DNA of 64,000 nt from Corylus avellana (Eukaryota; Streptophyta; Magnoliopsida; Fagales; Betulaceae): positions 17,015,574 to 17,079,573 of the forward strand of contig NC_081543.1 in assembly GCF_901000735.1 (NCBI RefSeq), read 5' to 3'. The stretch's first letter is position 1. Every line of letters begins with the position of its first letter. Positions 22,397 through 34,527 of the stretch are shown piece after piece. The notes beneath the pieces were generated by a model. That model ran no database searches. It worked only from the letters and a program-made list of their open reading frames with translations, and was not told the origin of the DNA. The position numbers and the translations under genes are program-made.

Positions 22397-24206
22397 ACCT
22401 AGGAGTCGGGTAGCTTTTGAATGAGTGGGGCACTAGGTAGTTGGATTATGTATTGTGCTTAGAAGCGTGTTTTGTATCTATGTGTTTTTTTTTTTTTTTT
22501 TAAAAAAAAAAGGACTTCGAAAGAAAATGAATTTTCACTCATACCTTGAGTTTTGTGAAATCAGTTTGCACACCGAAACCTACTTAGCCCTTCTGTCTCT
22601 TTAAATTTTTTTTTTTTGGCCGTATATACGCTCCCGTGACCGAACGTACGCCCAGAAACCCTAATTCTTCAACGCCTCTTCTTTAAAAATGGCCGAATGT
22701 ACCCTAAACCCAGTTCATTTCAATTTTCTCTCAAACCAAACACTCCTAACCTTATTTTCGGCCAAGTCTTCCAAGGATTTCAAAGGTTTCTACCCTTTTT
22801 ACAAAGATTAAAACAAGGTATTAAGTTTTCCAAGCTTTTTTTGAAATTTTTGCAACTTTAGGTTTTGATTTTTGATTTTCGATTTCTTACATTTCATGAC
22901 ATATAGCTGGCTAGTTGTGAACTAGGGTCATGATATAGGGTAGTTGTGCTTGCATTTGTGCATCTTTTATCCTTAAAATCTTACCCATTCGGATTTTGGG
23001 GTTTTTGCCCTAAATCCAAAATCCTTGTGATTTCTCAAGTTGTAACCCAAAACCCTCTATCATGACTTAGGAACAAGACCTACTCGCTCATTTGATCCAT
23101 TTTGATCAACCCAAACCCTAACCTTTGAATTTATGGGTTTTTGCCTAAATCTGAATTTGATTGATTTTGTGACCTCCATTGGGTCTTATGTACCAATTGA
23201 AACCTAAAACCTATAGTTGGGGATCCGATCTACCTTTTTGACCGATTGGATTCGGAAGTTTTCACCCAAAATCCAAAATTACCAAAATAACCCTACCATT
23301 GAAATTGGGCATTTTCGCCTAACTTGGAGACGTCCCATTTCTGTTGAATGATTGAGCCTACCCATTGGACCCTTTTAATTTAAAAACCCAACTGTCTGGG
23401 TTTAATGTTTTGTCCAAACCCATGAAATAACCAAAATACCCTTCCTTCTTAAAATGAGCATTTTGTTCTAATGACCCAATTCTGTCAACGGGTCAGGCCA
23501 CTTGTCAAACTAAAGCCTTGAGTTTAATGGCCCACATTTGCACACCTAGTTATTTTCAATCTCATCCATTTTTCGGTAGTAGCCTTGGACTTTACCGAAG
23601 TATCCCTAGCCCTGATACCCTAAGGATTTCTTGCCTTAGTAAACTGGCATCTCCACTGTAAAGGGCTTGACCTTACAACAGCATCAAACATCTCAAGACA
23701 TGAACCCTAACTCAAACGAACTTCGGTGCTTTGCTCAAGTTCAACAACTTACCAAAAAACACCCTCGAATCTACACCCTGACATCTGTAGCATATCAACT
23801 ACTCAGTGTTCACAAAATCTTGAGGCCACTAATTACTTGAGGGCGTTCAAGTGATTAATCCAAATACTCCATCCCTTTCTGATGCATTCACCTAAATTGC
23901 CAAATCATCCAAACCATTGATCATGTTCAACCACAGTTTGGAAATGATCCCGGAATCCCCACTAAACATGTCTTGTTTTATCTCTTGCATTTTTGCCATG
24001 CCAGGGTGAAGTTTCAATAGGATGCTTTTGCATATAGTTGGGGTAGGATATTGCATGTGAGCATAGTATTGATAGAATTCTTGGTGTGGGACAATGGCAT
24101 GAACAAAAGCTAGTGCGGCAACCTCATATTCTTCATGCCGCGATCCCACCGACTCCAGGCTATGTTGCAAGACTCCTAGGACCCTGAGTCCAATTTCGAT
24201 TTTGAG
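22397..24206. other. Largely gene-free stretch upstream of the PF20167-like gene
   Basis: T and A homopolymers lie near 22485-22510. GTATATACG/GTACGC motifs at 22622-22652 recall the U3 of element F, so an old LTR or leader is possible. The minus ORF 23892-24170 (92 codons) has no domain I recognise. Confidence 0.4.
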
Positions 24207-25300
24207 ATGGAGGATGTTGTCCTTGACATCTCATTGATCAGTAGTCCGAAGCCTGAGGGGCTAGTGAGGGAGATCAGCAGCAGCACTGATAGTGATGATG
24301 CCGACCGCACCTACGATCGCATCTGCTTTAGAGTCGATAAGGCCCGGTGCCAGTACCAGGTTCTTTACAAGGAGCGGAAGATTATAGTTGAGAGAGGGAT
24401 CAACGTGACTGATGTAGCCAACAAAGCTCCAAGGGTACGAACGATACTAGATTTCCAGGAATGGATGGACATGGTGGCAAATCACCATCCCGAAGTCGAG
24501 GAGTTGGTCCACGAGTTCTACGCCAATATCCACATGAGGTGCTGCGACTCTTTTCACACTTGGCTCAGAGGCAAGCCAATCAAAGTGACCTCTACTCTCA
24601 TCAACTGCATCACAAGGACACCACGAGTATGCGACCCAGGGTACCCTTACCCAGTTGATGGCCTTCCCACCCGTGCTCAGTTGGTAGAGCATTTCGCCAA
24701 TGGGCGTCCCCACCAAATGGAAATGGAGGGAGAGGAGGTTTCCAGATGAGTGACCTCAAGGGTGACGACGACCAGTGCATCTACCGCATCATGGTTAGTC
24801 GGATATTTCTGGTAGTGAGCCTCACATCGATCACCATTGAGCGAGCTTGTTGCCTGTATGAGCTTTTGATTGAGACCCCCATCAATTTCGGCTCCTTGGT
24901 CACGATGACGATGATGGGAGTACGGTTAGCATATCAAATCAATGCCCTACCGTATAGAGCCTTAGTCACTCTGGTCACCGAGCACGTCGGAGTGTCTACT
25001 AGAGGTGTGAAGGAACTATCGCCATCTAAAGGAATTATAACCTCATGATTCCTCAATGCGAGTAGCGCTCACCTCCGAGAAGCTGAGCAGGAGCAGAGAC
25101 CACCATGACCACCGAGGATGGCCCAAGCTGATGGAGCATCCGTGTCTACCAGTCACGGCGAGCGTCACGGCACAAGAAGAGGACCACGCTATTCTCGTGT
25201 AGCTTCGAGACCACTTGATGCGATCCCTTGACATCAGGGATTACAACATCCATAGTCCAAGCATCAATTGAGGGAGAGGGAGCTCGAGTGCGAGGGGCAC
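24207..25300 (+). pseudogene. Gene resembling the putative plant transposon protein domain (PF20167)
   Basis: The first frame (24207-24749) has a Ser/Asp-rich N-terminus, then VHEFYANI...WLRGKPIKVTSTLINC and a proline-containing block. A second frame (24746-25048) continues with IMVSRIFLVVSLTSITIERACCLYELL. This order (EFYAN, RG..V.FS..IN, then L...SIT.ERA.LLY) resembles PF20167, a plant domain common in transposon proteins of unknown function. Further frame changes lead to a Ser/Arg-rich tail cut by element B. Across the duplicated GGCAC the frame resumes and ends at TAG 32462-32464. Elements B and F place it inside an LTR element. It is inactive as read because of at least two frameshifts. 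Confidence 0.6.
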
Positions 25301-26674
25301 CGATAAGCGCCGAATGTTGCACATTCAAGCCTCTTAATTTACATATGTTAATTCGTTAGCATTGTTATTTGTTTGATTTTGTTTTGTTTTTATGTTTCAA
25401 GTCTTATTTGACAAACCATTGAAAATTGGGCTTAAAAGGGCAAAAAACTGAGCATTCTGGATTTAGGATCGAGCGTAGCACTCCTGGGATCGAGCGCACC
25501 TACGCTCGAGCGTCTGCGGCCAGGGATCGAGTGCATGCATGCGCTCGTGCGCACAATAGTTAAGCTCGAGCGCACAAGACCTCGAATTGAGCGCACTCGG
25601 GCTTGTACTTCACGGCAGCAATCCTTTTCTAGTGTGGATTTGGTTTCCAGTCTCCCAATTGGACTGGGAGACTGATCTCCAGTTTTCTGAGGATTTATAG
25701 GGTTTTTAGGGTTTTTCTAAGCCCTATAAATAGGCCTCTAAGCATTGAGAAAAAGGACACACCGCTTCCTAGAGTTAGAAATCAGAAAATTGTCTTTGGA
25801 GCTTAGAAGATCATGAGCGGCTAAACCCCTTTGTGGGGTGTTGATGTAACCCTATCCAAGCATAATGGTTTGATTGTATTTAATTTCTAGATTTTTAATT
25901 TATGCATGTTGATTGTATAACTATGAGGATTGCTACAATTCATTTTTGTTCTTCATATTAAATGCAATTGTTCTTAAATTATAAAATCAATATTTGTGAA
26001 ATTCTTCTCTTGTCTTAGAAAGTATTTTACTTTTATTGATCACAAATCATTCTTGTTTTCTGTGATTATGAGAATGATGGTTATACAATGGGTTTAATTG
26101 ATATATGATCAATAGGATTTGATAGGCCATGCCTAGGGAAGAAGGATTGTACTACACCCTAGTTTAGTGTAATTTAGGTAGACAATCCGTGCCAACCGAA
26201 GATGGGTTACACTTATTCGTTGATTATATGTATCCTGTTAAAGAATTTGATAATTTATACCTAGGGAAGACGGGTCATACCGCATCTTAGTGGTTAGGTG
26301 GACGATCCGTGCCAACCGAAGATAGATTATGCTTATTCTTTAGTAAGGTAGTTTCTTGTTTATTTATCACATGCATAGAATGAATTTCTGGGATTAATTA
26401 TGATTAACCATTGTTGTGCGGATAGAGGTGAAGTCAATGCCCTACACTCTCTCTCTCATATATTTACTCTCTTTATTTTCATGCACTTTGAATTTACACA
26501 AACAAATCATTTTCCTTGAATTAAGTTAATTTTAATCTTTCAAATTTTGATAATTAAACCCCTGTAGTCCTTGAGGTTTGACACCCTCAATATAGCCCTA
26601 TCCTGCAGGATTCGTACTATTGCGAGTGGTTATTTTTATTATTGATATTTTTGGACACAAAAAATACCACATCA
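25301..26674 (+). repeat. 5' LTR of copy B
   Basis: It runs from CGATAAGCGCC to ACCACATCA. GATCGAGCGCA cluster at 25468-25605; 10 bp stem CAGTCTCCCA/TGGGAGACTG near 25650; TATA box CCTATAAATAGGCC near 25725. It differs from the 3' LTR at scattered sites, notably in the CpG cluster. Confidence 0.9.
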
Positions 26675-26679
26675 ATTTT

Positions 26680-26697
26680 TGGCGCCGTTGTTGGGGA
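26680..26697 (+). promoter_or_regulatory. Primer binding site, tRNA-Asp
   Basis: TGGCGCCGTTGTTGGGGA, five bases after the LTR; one base differs from the site in element C. Confidence 0.85.
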
Positions 26698-26819
26698 CTG
26701 CATAACGGATTCATTATCTAAATTTAAGGATTGATTTTAGCTTAATAATTTATTTTAACTTGCTAACTTTACTTCTGTTTTGTGTTTTATTTTTATTTTA
26801 TTTAAGAAATTGCAAACAG

Positions 26820-27010
26820 GTCTGTAGCTGCCCTCTCTGTGACTGCGACCGAGCGCAGGTCGCGTGCGATCGAGCGCACAGACGCATTCCAGCAGGAACC
26901 TTGCAGCAGCGCTCGAGCCATCTTCTCCTACGCTCGCACCCATTTGCTGCAATACGCTCGAGTACACCCTGCCGTGCGATCGAGCACACTTGAGGCAACC
27001 TGCATCCAGA
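26820..27010 (+). repeat. CpG-rich motif cluster in the leader of copy B
   Basis: Repeated CGAGCGCA, GCGCTCGAGC, ACGCTCGAG and GATCGAGC motifs in both orientations. The same motif family occupies this element's own U3. Confidence 0.7.
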
Positions 27011-27085
27011 ACCCTAAGTGCATCTAAGGGCCGTTTGTGAGCTTTACTTCTTTGTTTTAGTTGAAGTTTTTCTTTTCCTTCTCTT

Positions 27086-28611
27086 TTGTTTATGCTCGGT
27101 CACCGTTCTTTGTCTTTTCCATTAATTTCTTGCGATCTTGAAATTGAACGCACTCTTGGACAAATTAGATCCCAAAGGTACCCTAATTTGCTAGAAGAGC
27201 GTTCCACTGAGAGTATGGGAGACGGTAACCACGTAGCTGTGCAAGATCATTATCTTCCCACCACTTACACTACTCCCACATGTCTCAGGCTGCCGGAAAT
27301 TACGGCAACCCATTATGAAATTAAGCCCAGCACTATACGAAGTCTACCTTCATTCCTAGGGCTTAGCACTGAAAATCCTTATGACTTCCCCAGTGATTTC
27401 TAAACATGCGTCTTTTTCCTTTCTCCCTCAAGGAAAAAGCCAAACATTGGTTCTAGTCCTTAACATCCAACTCTATCACTTCTTGGGCTCAATTGCAACA
27501 AGAATTTTTTAAGAAGTATTACCCCATAGGAATGACCAATGACACTAGGAGAACCATCACTACCTTCTCCCAATATGAGGGAGAAGATTTCCATGAGACT
27601 TGGGATAGGCTACAGAGCTTGCTTAGATCATGTCCACACCACGCTGTCCGGAAATGGCAGCTGGTGCAGTGTTTTTATAATCGCCTAACCGAGTCCAATA
27701 GAAAAATGGTGGATGCATCATGCGGGGGAACTTTCATGTTAAAAAGTGAAGATGCAGCATGGGCTATGTTTGAAAATTTGAGTAACAATTCTCTTCAGCA
27801 GGTTTCCACCAGATGAAGGGCACCAGCACCTAAAGCACTTAAGACATAAAGTTTGTATGAAGCAGGCCATTCCCCAAACATGGCCAACCAAGTAGTTGAG
27901 GCTATCACCAAGAAGCTAGATCAATGGATGACTGCTGGTTTTGCTCCTAATACTGCCCACATGCACACACCACATGAATCTTGCTCATTTTGTTCAAGTC
28001 CTATGCATCATGTAAATAACTGCCATCTTGCTGGAAATTTTACTGATGTTGGTAATGAGCAGGTTAATGCAGCTTTCTCCACACCGGGTAATGATCCATA
28101 TTCCAATACTTACAACCCCGGGTGGAGAAATCATCCAAATTTCTCATGGAAAAACTCAAATGTGGGCAATCCAGCCCCAGGGCCACACAATCAAACTCAA
28201 TCCAACAGGCAGCCCTACCAACCTCATTCCACTTACCGACCTCCACAGCAGCAATACCAGGCCGCACCACCTCCCTCAGATTCTAATTTGGAGGATCGGA
28301 TGATAAAAATGATGAGTGAGCTGGCGGGCGAGATAAAGCAGATGGTGAAATCTCAACAGGAGATAGTGAACTCACATTCTCAATCCATTGCCAAGCTGGA
28401 AGCTCAAGTCGGACAACTTGCCAATGCCCTAAACAGGAGGGATGAAGGAAAGCTTCTAAGTCAGCCAGTGACCAACCCTATGGGACTATACATGGTAGAA
28501 GAAAGCACGCCTCATCTGGAGCAAGTTCAAGCCGTCACCACATTGCGAAGCGGCAGACTGGTTGACAATCGTGTGGAAGAAAAGAAGGATGAGCAAATTG
28601 AGGCCCCATAA
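27086..28611 (+). pseudogene. gag (retrotransposon Gag domain and CCHC knuckle), copy B
   Basis: The N-terminal frame 27086-27403 ends in LPSFLGLSTENPYDF. After a frameshift near 27405, the second frame gives FPFSLKEKAKHWF, WAQLQQEFFKKYYP, FSQYEGEDFHETWDRLQSLL and LTESNRKMVDASCGGTF, the typical order of the plant retrotransposon Gag domain (PF03732). In-frame stops occur near 27455, 27814 and 27847. The C-terminal part has knuckle CSFCSSPMHHVNNC, a Gln/Pro-rich linker and a possible coiled coil, ending at TAA 28609-28611. Gag would form the particle shell and bind RNA. This copy is inactive. Confidence 0.85.
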
Positions 28612-28942
28612 AATCTGCATCAGGACAAGGGTAAACAAGTAAGCATCGAGGCATCTTCATCATTTGCCCCCATGCCTGAGGTACTATATGAGCCTAAGGT
28701 CCCATTCCCAAAGCGGCTTAAGGCACCCTCCCACTTTGGAAAATAAGGAGAGAAGATACAAGACATGATGGAAACCTTCAAGAAGGTTCAAATCAACATC
28801 CCACTCCTTGATGCCATCAAGCAAATTCCAGCCTATGCAAAATTTCTCAAGGACTTGTGCACTTAAAAGAGGAAGAATCAGAAGCACATTCCCAAGAAGG
28901 TCATTCTCACCGAGCAAGTAAGCTCTCTGATTCAGCATAACA

Positions 28943-29310
28943 CTCCTCCAAAGTTCAAAGACCCTGGAGCGCCTACAATTTCGTGCGTCATCGTAAACAC
29001 TGAGATTGAGAGAGCTCTCCTCGACTTAGGAGCTAGTGTTAATCTGCTTCCAGACTCGGTATATCAGAAACTGGGCTTAGAGGAATTGAAACCAACAAGT
29101 ATTGTCTTGCAATTGGCTGACCGCTCCATCAAGAAACCCCGTGGGATTGTGGAAGATGTCATTATCAAAGTGGACAAGTTCTAGTATCCAATTGACTTTA
29201 TAGTTCTGGACACAGAACCGGTCTTAAATCCAAAGAAGTAGATTCCTGTCATCCTTGGGTGTCCTTTCCTCGCCACAGCCAATGCATGCATCAATTGCTG
29301 GACCAGAGTA
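28943..29310 (+). pseudogene. retropepsin-like protease remnant, copy B
   Basis: Same DLGAS active-site motif and same in-frame stops as at 1045-1412. No base difference from copy A was noticed in this part. Confidence 0.75.
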
Positions 29311-29850
29311 ATGAAGATCTCTTTTGGGAATATGAAGATCAGATTTAACATCTTCAATGCCTTCCGGAATGCAGTCGATCAGAATGCATGTTTCTTCTTG
29401 GATGACATTGGAGAAACTATTAAAGACCCACCTCCTGATCCTCTATCTGAAGTTCCATCATGGAGCAACCCACCGGAGCCTATGCCTCTCACTTCCAGTA
29501 TTCCACCACCTAATGACAACCCCACAGGGGACATATTTCATTCAGAGGTTGCTGAAGTGGATTTCATTGGGGTGGAAATTTTTTTGGCAAATTCCCTGGC
29601 TACCCTAGTTTTTGAGAACTCCCATAGAGACAAGAGGTTGATCATGAAACCAGTTCAGGACAAACACCCTAAACATCGCCATGGGGAGCATCAAGACCTA
29701 TTAGTTGAGAGAAGCAGTTTCGAGATGTTAAGAGGAATCCTCTTCCTTGTGGAGTGCTACATGATCATAAAGAAGAAAGGATGGAAGAGCTTGCTTGGAC
29801 TTCTGAAGGATCAAGGACATGTGTTTTTGCATTCAAGTTTGGGGGTATGA
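29311..29850 (+). pseudogene. Tail ORF with KKKGWK motif, copy B
   Basis: 179 codons, identical at protein level to 1413-1952. See that entry for the motifs. Function unknown. Confidence 0.5.
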
Positions 29851-31033
29851 TATACCCACATCTGCTCATTCAGGTATTCCTATACTCTTGATCTTATTCT
29901 TTAGTTCTATACATACATTGGGGACAATGTATGGTTCAAGTTGGGGGGTATGGAAAAACAAAACTCGGTCCATTTTTGTTGTTATGTCATTCTTAAGCAT
30001 ATAGTTGAGCTTTGATTCTGGTTTAAATTTCATTGATAGGCTTAAAGTTATGAACACATGATCATATGACTTAGGAATTTTGAGTCTAGTTACTTACTTT
30101 CGGCAACATGAGATGCTTCTTGTTTCAATTTAAATCTATCTTGAGCACACTAGCACATGTTTGTGAGGTATGAATTTTAAGACCAATTATGTTTGTTTTC
30201 AATATCTTGAATTCTGTTGGGTGACATATTGGATGAATAACTTTGGCATGCTATACATGTATAAAAAATTAAATAAAAAATAATAAAAAATCAAGTTTGA
30301 ATTTTTCGCTGAGTAACCGGACCTCTTGCCTCATTAAGTAGTGAGTGTTTATGTCAAAAAGTGAAATTTTTGGGTTGATTAATAAAATGGCTAGCTTAGC
30401 TTCATAGCCTTTTTGACTCGAGTTAGTAAGTCTTTAGGGGTGTCTTTACACCTAGTGCCCTAAAGCCATTTGGTTTGGGAGACATTGGCCTAACATTCGA
30501 TACATGGGTCAATTAGAAAGCTTAAGGGAGCTAAGCATTGCAAAGCCTAAAAAAAAAAAAAAATTGTATGCCTTAGTTGTTTCATTTGATATGAAATCCA
30601 ATGAATTCTGAGATGTTGATTCATTCATATTGGAATTATTTTGAAGCCTCATGATTATGTATTAGTTCACTTTGCACTAATTTAAATTTGTGTATCTCAA
30701 TCTGCCATTTGTAAGTGATTTGACTTGTAAATTCCTTGGAATTTTGAAGATGGAGTTTATAATTTTAAGCTTGCTAATGAATGAGAACCATTATTTTTGT
30801 GATACTTTATCCTTTTGAATGACATAATGATGACAATGTTTGTGGGTATCATTCCTGGAAAACCCTCACGAGACTTCACTCGTCCACTAGGGAATTCCTA
30901 GGGGTTTAAAAGGCTTGTTGCATATGCTAAATGCAACCGTACATCCCACGAAAGCTGGATTTATCTTTTTAGTTTTCACTTTATTTTCTGTTTTATATTG
31001 CTAAGGGACTAGCAATATGTAAGTTGGGGGGAT
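29851..31033 (+). other. 3' UTR with hairpins and polypurine tract, copy B
   Basis: No gene. It repeats the hairpin/G-tract (29912-29950), the two small stems (30868-30940) and the ATATTGCTA hairpin (30995-31018) before the purine tract AAGTTGGGGGGA. Loop changes (GCATATG for GCATACG) leave the stems intact. Confidence 0.6.
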
Positions 31034-32407
31034 TGATAAGCGCCAAATGTTGTACATTCAAGCCCCTTAATTCACATATGTTAATTCCTTAGCATTGTTA
31101 TTTGTTTAATTTTGTTTTGTTTTTATGTTTCTGGTCTTATTTGACAAACCATTGAAAATTGGGCTTAAAAGGGCAAAAAGCTGAGCATTCTGGATTTAGG
31201 ATCGAGCGTAGCACTCCTGGGATCGAGCGCACCTGCGCTCGAGCGTCTGCGGCTAAGGATCGAGCACATGCATGCGCTCGTGCGCACAACTGTTAAGCTC
31301 GAGCGCACAAGACCTCGGATCGAGCGTACTTGGGCGTGTACTGCACGGCAGCAATCCTTTTCCAGCGTGGATTTGGTTTCCAGTCTCCCAATTGGACTGG
31401 GAGACTGATCTCCATTTTTCTGAAGATTTTTAGGGTTTTTAGGGTTTTCCTAAGCCCTATAAATAGGCCTCTAAGCATTGAGAAAAAGGACACACCGCTT
31501 CCTAGAGCTAGAAATCAAAAAATTGTCTTTGGAGCTTAGAAGATCATGAGCGGCTAAACCCCTTCGTGGGGTGTTGATGTAACCCTATCCAAGCACAATG
31601 GTTTGATTGCATTTAATTTCTAGATTTTCAATTTATGCATGTTGATTGTATAACTATGACGATTACTACAATTGATTTATGTTCTTCATATTAAATGCAA
31701 TTGTTCTTAAATTTCAAAATCAATATTTGTGAAATTCTTCTCTTGTCTTAGAAAGTATTTTACTTTTATTGATCTCAAATCATTCTTGTTTTCTGTGATT
31801 ATGAGAATGATGGTTATACAATGAGTTTAATTGATATATGATCAATAGGATTTGATAGGCCACGCCTAGGGAAGACGGATTGTACTACACCCTAGTTTAG
31901 TGTAATTTAGGTAGACAATCCGTGCCAACCGAAGATGGGTTACACTTATTCATTGATTATATGTATCCTGTTAAAGAATTTGATAATTTATACCTAGGGA
32001 AGACAGGTCGTACCGCATCTTAGTGGTTAGGTGGACGATCCGTGCTAACTGAAGATAAATTATGGTTATTCTTTAATAAGGTAGTTTCTTATTTATTTAT
32101 AACATGCATAGAATGAATTTATGGGATTAATTATGATTAACCATTGTTCTGCGGATAGAGGTGAAGTCAATACCCTACACTCTCTCTCTCATATATTTAC
32201 TCTCTTTATTTTCATGCACTTTGAATTTACACAAACAAATCATTCTCCTTGAATTAAGTTAATTTTAATCTTTCAAATTTTGATAATTAAACTTCTGCAG
32301 TCCTTGAGGTTCGACACCCTCAATATAGCCCTATCCTACAGGATTCGTACTATTGCGAGTGGTTATTTTTATTATTGATATTTTTGGACACAAAAAATAC
32401 CACATCA
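31034..32407 (+). repeat. 3' LTR of copy B
   Basis: It runs from TGATAAGCGCC to ACCACATCA, 1374 bp, with the full CpG cluster (31200-31330) including the roughly 20 bp missing in copy A. Confidence 0.9.
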
Positions 32408-32412
32408 GGCAC

Positions 32413-33459
32413 ACCTGGTCAAGGATCTGCGGAGCCCAGCTCTAGGAGAGAATCTCGCTCGTAGAGTATCTTTTGTTTATGATGGTCGCCTTCTGTCGGC
32501 TGTTTTTGTAAGTCCACCACAGTGGTGGCAATTTTGTATGCCTTGGTTACATTATAAGTCCACCTTGGTGGTGGCAATTTTGATGCAGTATGTATGACTG
32601 TTTTATGCAATTGTATCTACTTCTGCGGATTTAATTATGCATGCCGATCTTTCCAAGGACCATGTGTTTGTTTTAAACTTTTAATTGCTTTTGAAAACCC
32701 TATCTACCAGGAGGATCTTGTTTATAACTAAAACCAAATTTAGATGACAAAATTCTTATAAGGAGAGGAGCGTGTAATACACCAATAAAAACAATAGTTT
32801 TTATTATTAAAAGATTTTCTACAATGAATGTTTAAAGGATTTATGAAAAGGCCGATTTTATAACAAAGAACCTAAGCCCATACTTATAACCTAAAACTCC
32901 TTAGGCGTTTCGAAGCACAAACCTGAACTTAACCCTTTTTGACTGAACGTACGCTAGGGTTACTGGATGTACGCTACTGTTTTTAGTAGATGATGTACGC
33001 AGGGGGACCACCGTATGTACGCCTGCAAAAAGTACGAGGACGTATGCCTGGGGACCACCCGGGCGTACGCTACTTTTTGCAAAAACCATTGGATAATACT
33101 TGTACGTACGATACACCCTTTGGACCGTTGAGTAAATAGTATCGGACGTCCGCTACTTTTCAAAATAGTTGGTAGCACCCTCAGCGTTTCTGGCCTATAA
33201 ATACCCAACCTCCCATCACCCTTCAAACATATTTCTCGCCTCCAGGCCCTCTAAAACCCCTTGAGTGAATGTCTTTGTGAGTTTTGTGATTTGGGAAGGA
33301 AGGAAGCATTTGTGTGCATTCTTGCCAATTTCCAAGGTAACCCCTTGCCCGTTATATGCTTTCACTACTGTTTTTATTGCTTTCTTAAATGTTGTGAGTT
33401 TCAAAAGATGTTATGTTAAGCTCTTTACTCTTTTCCTTACAAAACAATAGATGTTTTCA
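32413..33459 (+). mobile_element. Element F, 3' end and start of LTR (contig 2 copy, cut by gap)
   Basis: Tail codons of the PF20167-like gene to TAG 32462-32464, palindromic repeat pair 32506-32584, purine tract, then the LTR from 32773 (TGTAATAC) with GTACGC motifs (about 32945-33155) and TATA box (about 33193). It matches 4495-5545 with roughly 1-2 percent differences by eye and stops at the gap. Confidence 0.75.
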
Positions 33460-33559
33460 NNNNNNNNNNNNNNNNNNNNNNNNNNNNNNNNNNNNNNNNN
33501 NNNNNNNNNNNNNNNNNNNNNNNNNNNNNNNNNNNNNNNNNNNNNNNNNNNNNNNNNNN
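33460..33559. other. Assembly gap, 100 N
   Basis: Exactly 100 unknown bases. A TA dinucleotide repeat follows immediately (33565-33598). The left end of the CACTA element is lost here or before. Confidence 0.95.
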
Positions 33560-33560
33560 A

Positions 33561-33597
<37 letters not shown>

Positions 33598-34527
33598 TAA
33601 TTTATTTATTTATATAAATTATATAAATATGCTATTTACAGTATTACTGTATATTATTATATATTGTTGGTGTAGTTAATTATATTAGCAAATTAAATTC
33701 TTTTTACATGTTAGCTAATTAATTTATTTGCTTAAGATTTATGTTATGTAATATTACTTGTTTGACATATATGTTTTGTATATGGTGAAAATATTGTTTA
33801 ATGTATTTGCATGCATGCATGCAAAATTACGTACCCTCATAGTTTGAAATTAGTTTTTTTGTATAGGATTTTGCATTTACATTTAGACCCATATTTGTGT
33901 AGGTTTTTCTTTTGCACATTGTCGTAACAATATATATATATATACAAATAAGAAATGCATATCTACTTTGGTCGTTAATTTATGATTAGATTTTGTAAAT
34001 TTATAATAAGTATGTAAATGCTAAGATCGAAAAAAAGAAAGTAAGAAACAACTAACATAGGTTGCTTGATTTGTTTTATGTACACTTCCCATACAAATGC
34101 ATAATGTTATAATAAGCGGACAAAAGAAAACCAACATTTAACCTAGCTAGGTATATCTAATTTATTTAGGGTCCCCCTATATAACAAAATAATTAATTTA
34201 GGTCTTACAACTTTAGATTATGTAGATGTCATAAAAAACGAAAACAAAAAATTTGCAGCAAATAAGATAGCCACATATATTTTATCTAGGTTCCCCATGT
34301 GGCATGTCAAATGTTTTTAAATTTGGACCTTAATTTTGTTTAGGTTTTGCAAATTTTGATTATGTAGATGTTATAATTAATACTTAATGTGTGTGTTTAT
34401 TTGTTAAAAATATACAAAAATTTGAAACGATGTACTTAAAGAAATACACAAAAAAAAAAAAAAAAAAAAAATCTAACTAACTAACTTAGATTTATTTTAT
34501 TCAGTTAGGGTTACAGTAACTAAAGCT

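Larger units (their letters stand above)
25301..32407 (+). mobile_element. Complete gag/protease-only LTR retrotransposon, copy B, TSD GGCAC
   Basis: Both LTRs are 1374 bp (25301-26674 and 31034-32407), flanked by GGCAC at 25296-25300 and 32408-32412. The first LTR base is C rather than T. The internal region has a tRNA-Asp primer site, a CpG-rich leader, a broken gag, a broken retropepsin, the KKKGWK tail, a structured 3' UTR and a polypurine tract, with no RT or integrase. The element must have moved with enzymes of another element. Visible differences between its two LTRs show that it is not brand new. Confidence 0.92.

Noticed and set aside
23892..24170. 92-codon minus-strand ORF upstream of the PF20167-like gene
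   Set aside because: It looks more protein-like than most but has no recognisable motif, no upstream context and no splice structure that I could support.
26680..26697. Possible tRNA gene fragment at the TGGCGCC site
   Set aside because: Only 18 bases complementary to a tRNA 3' end directly beside an LTR; this is a primer binding site. No complete tRNA gene was found in the window.
26755..27027. Overlapping ORFs on both strands in the leader of copy B
   Set aside because: They arise from the CpG-rich motif cluster; no domain, and the gag start lies downstream.
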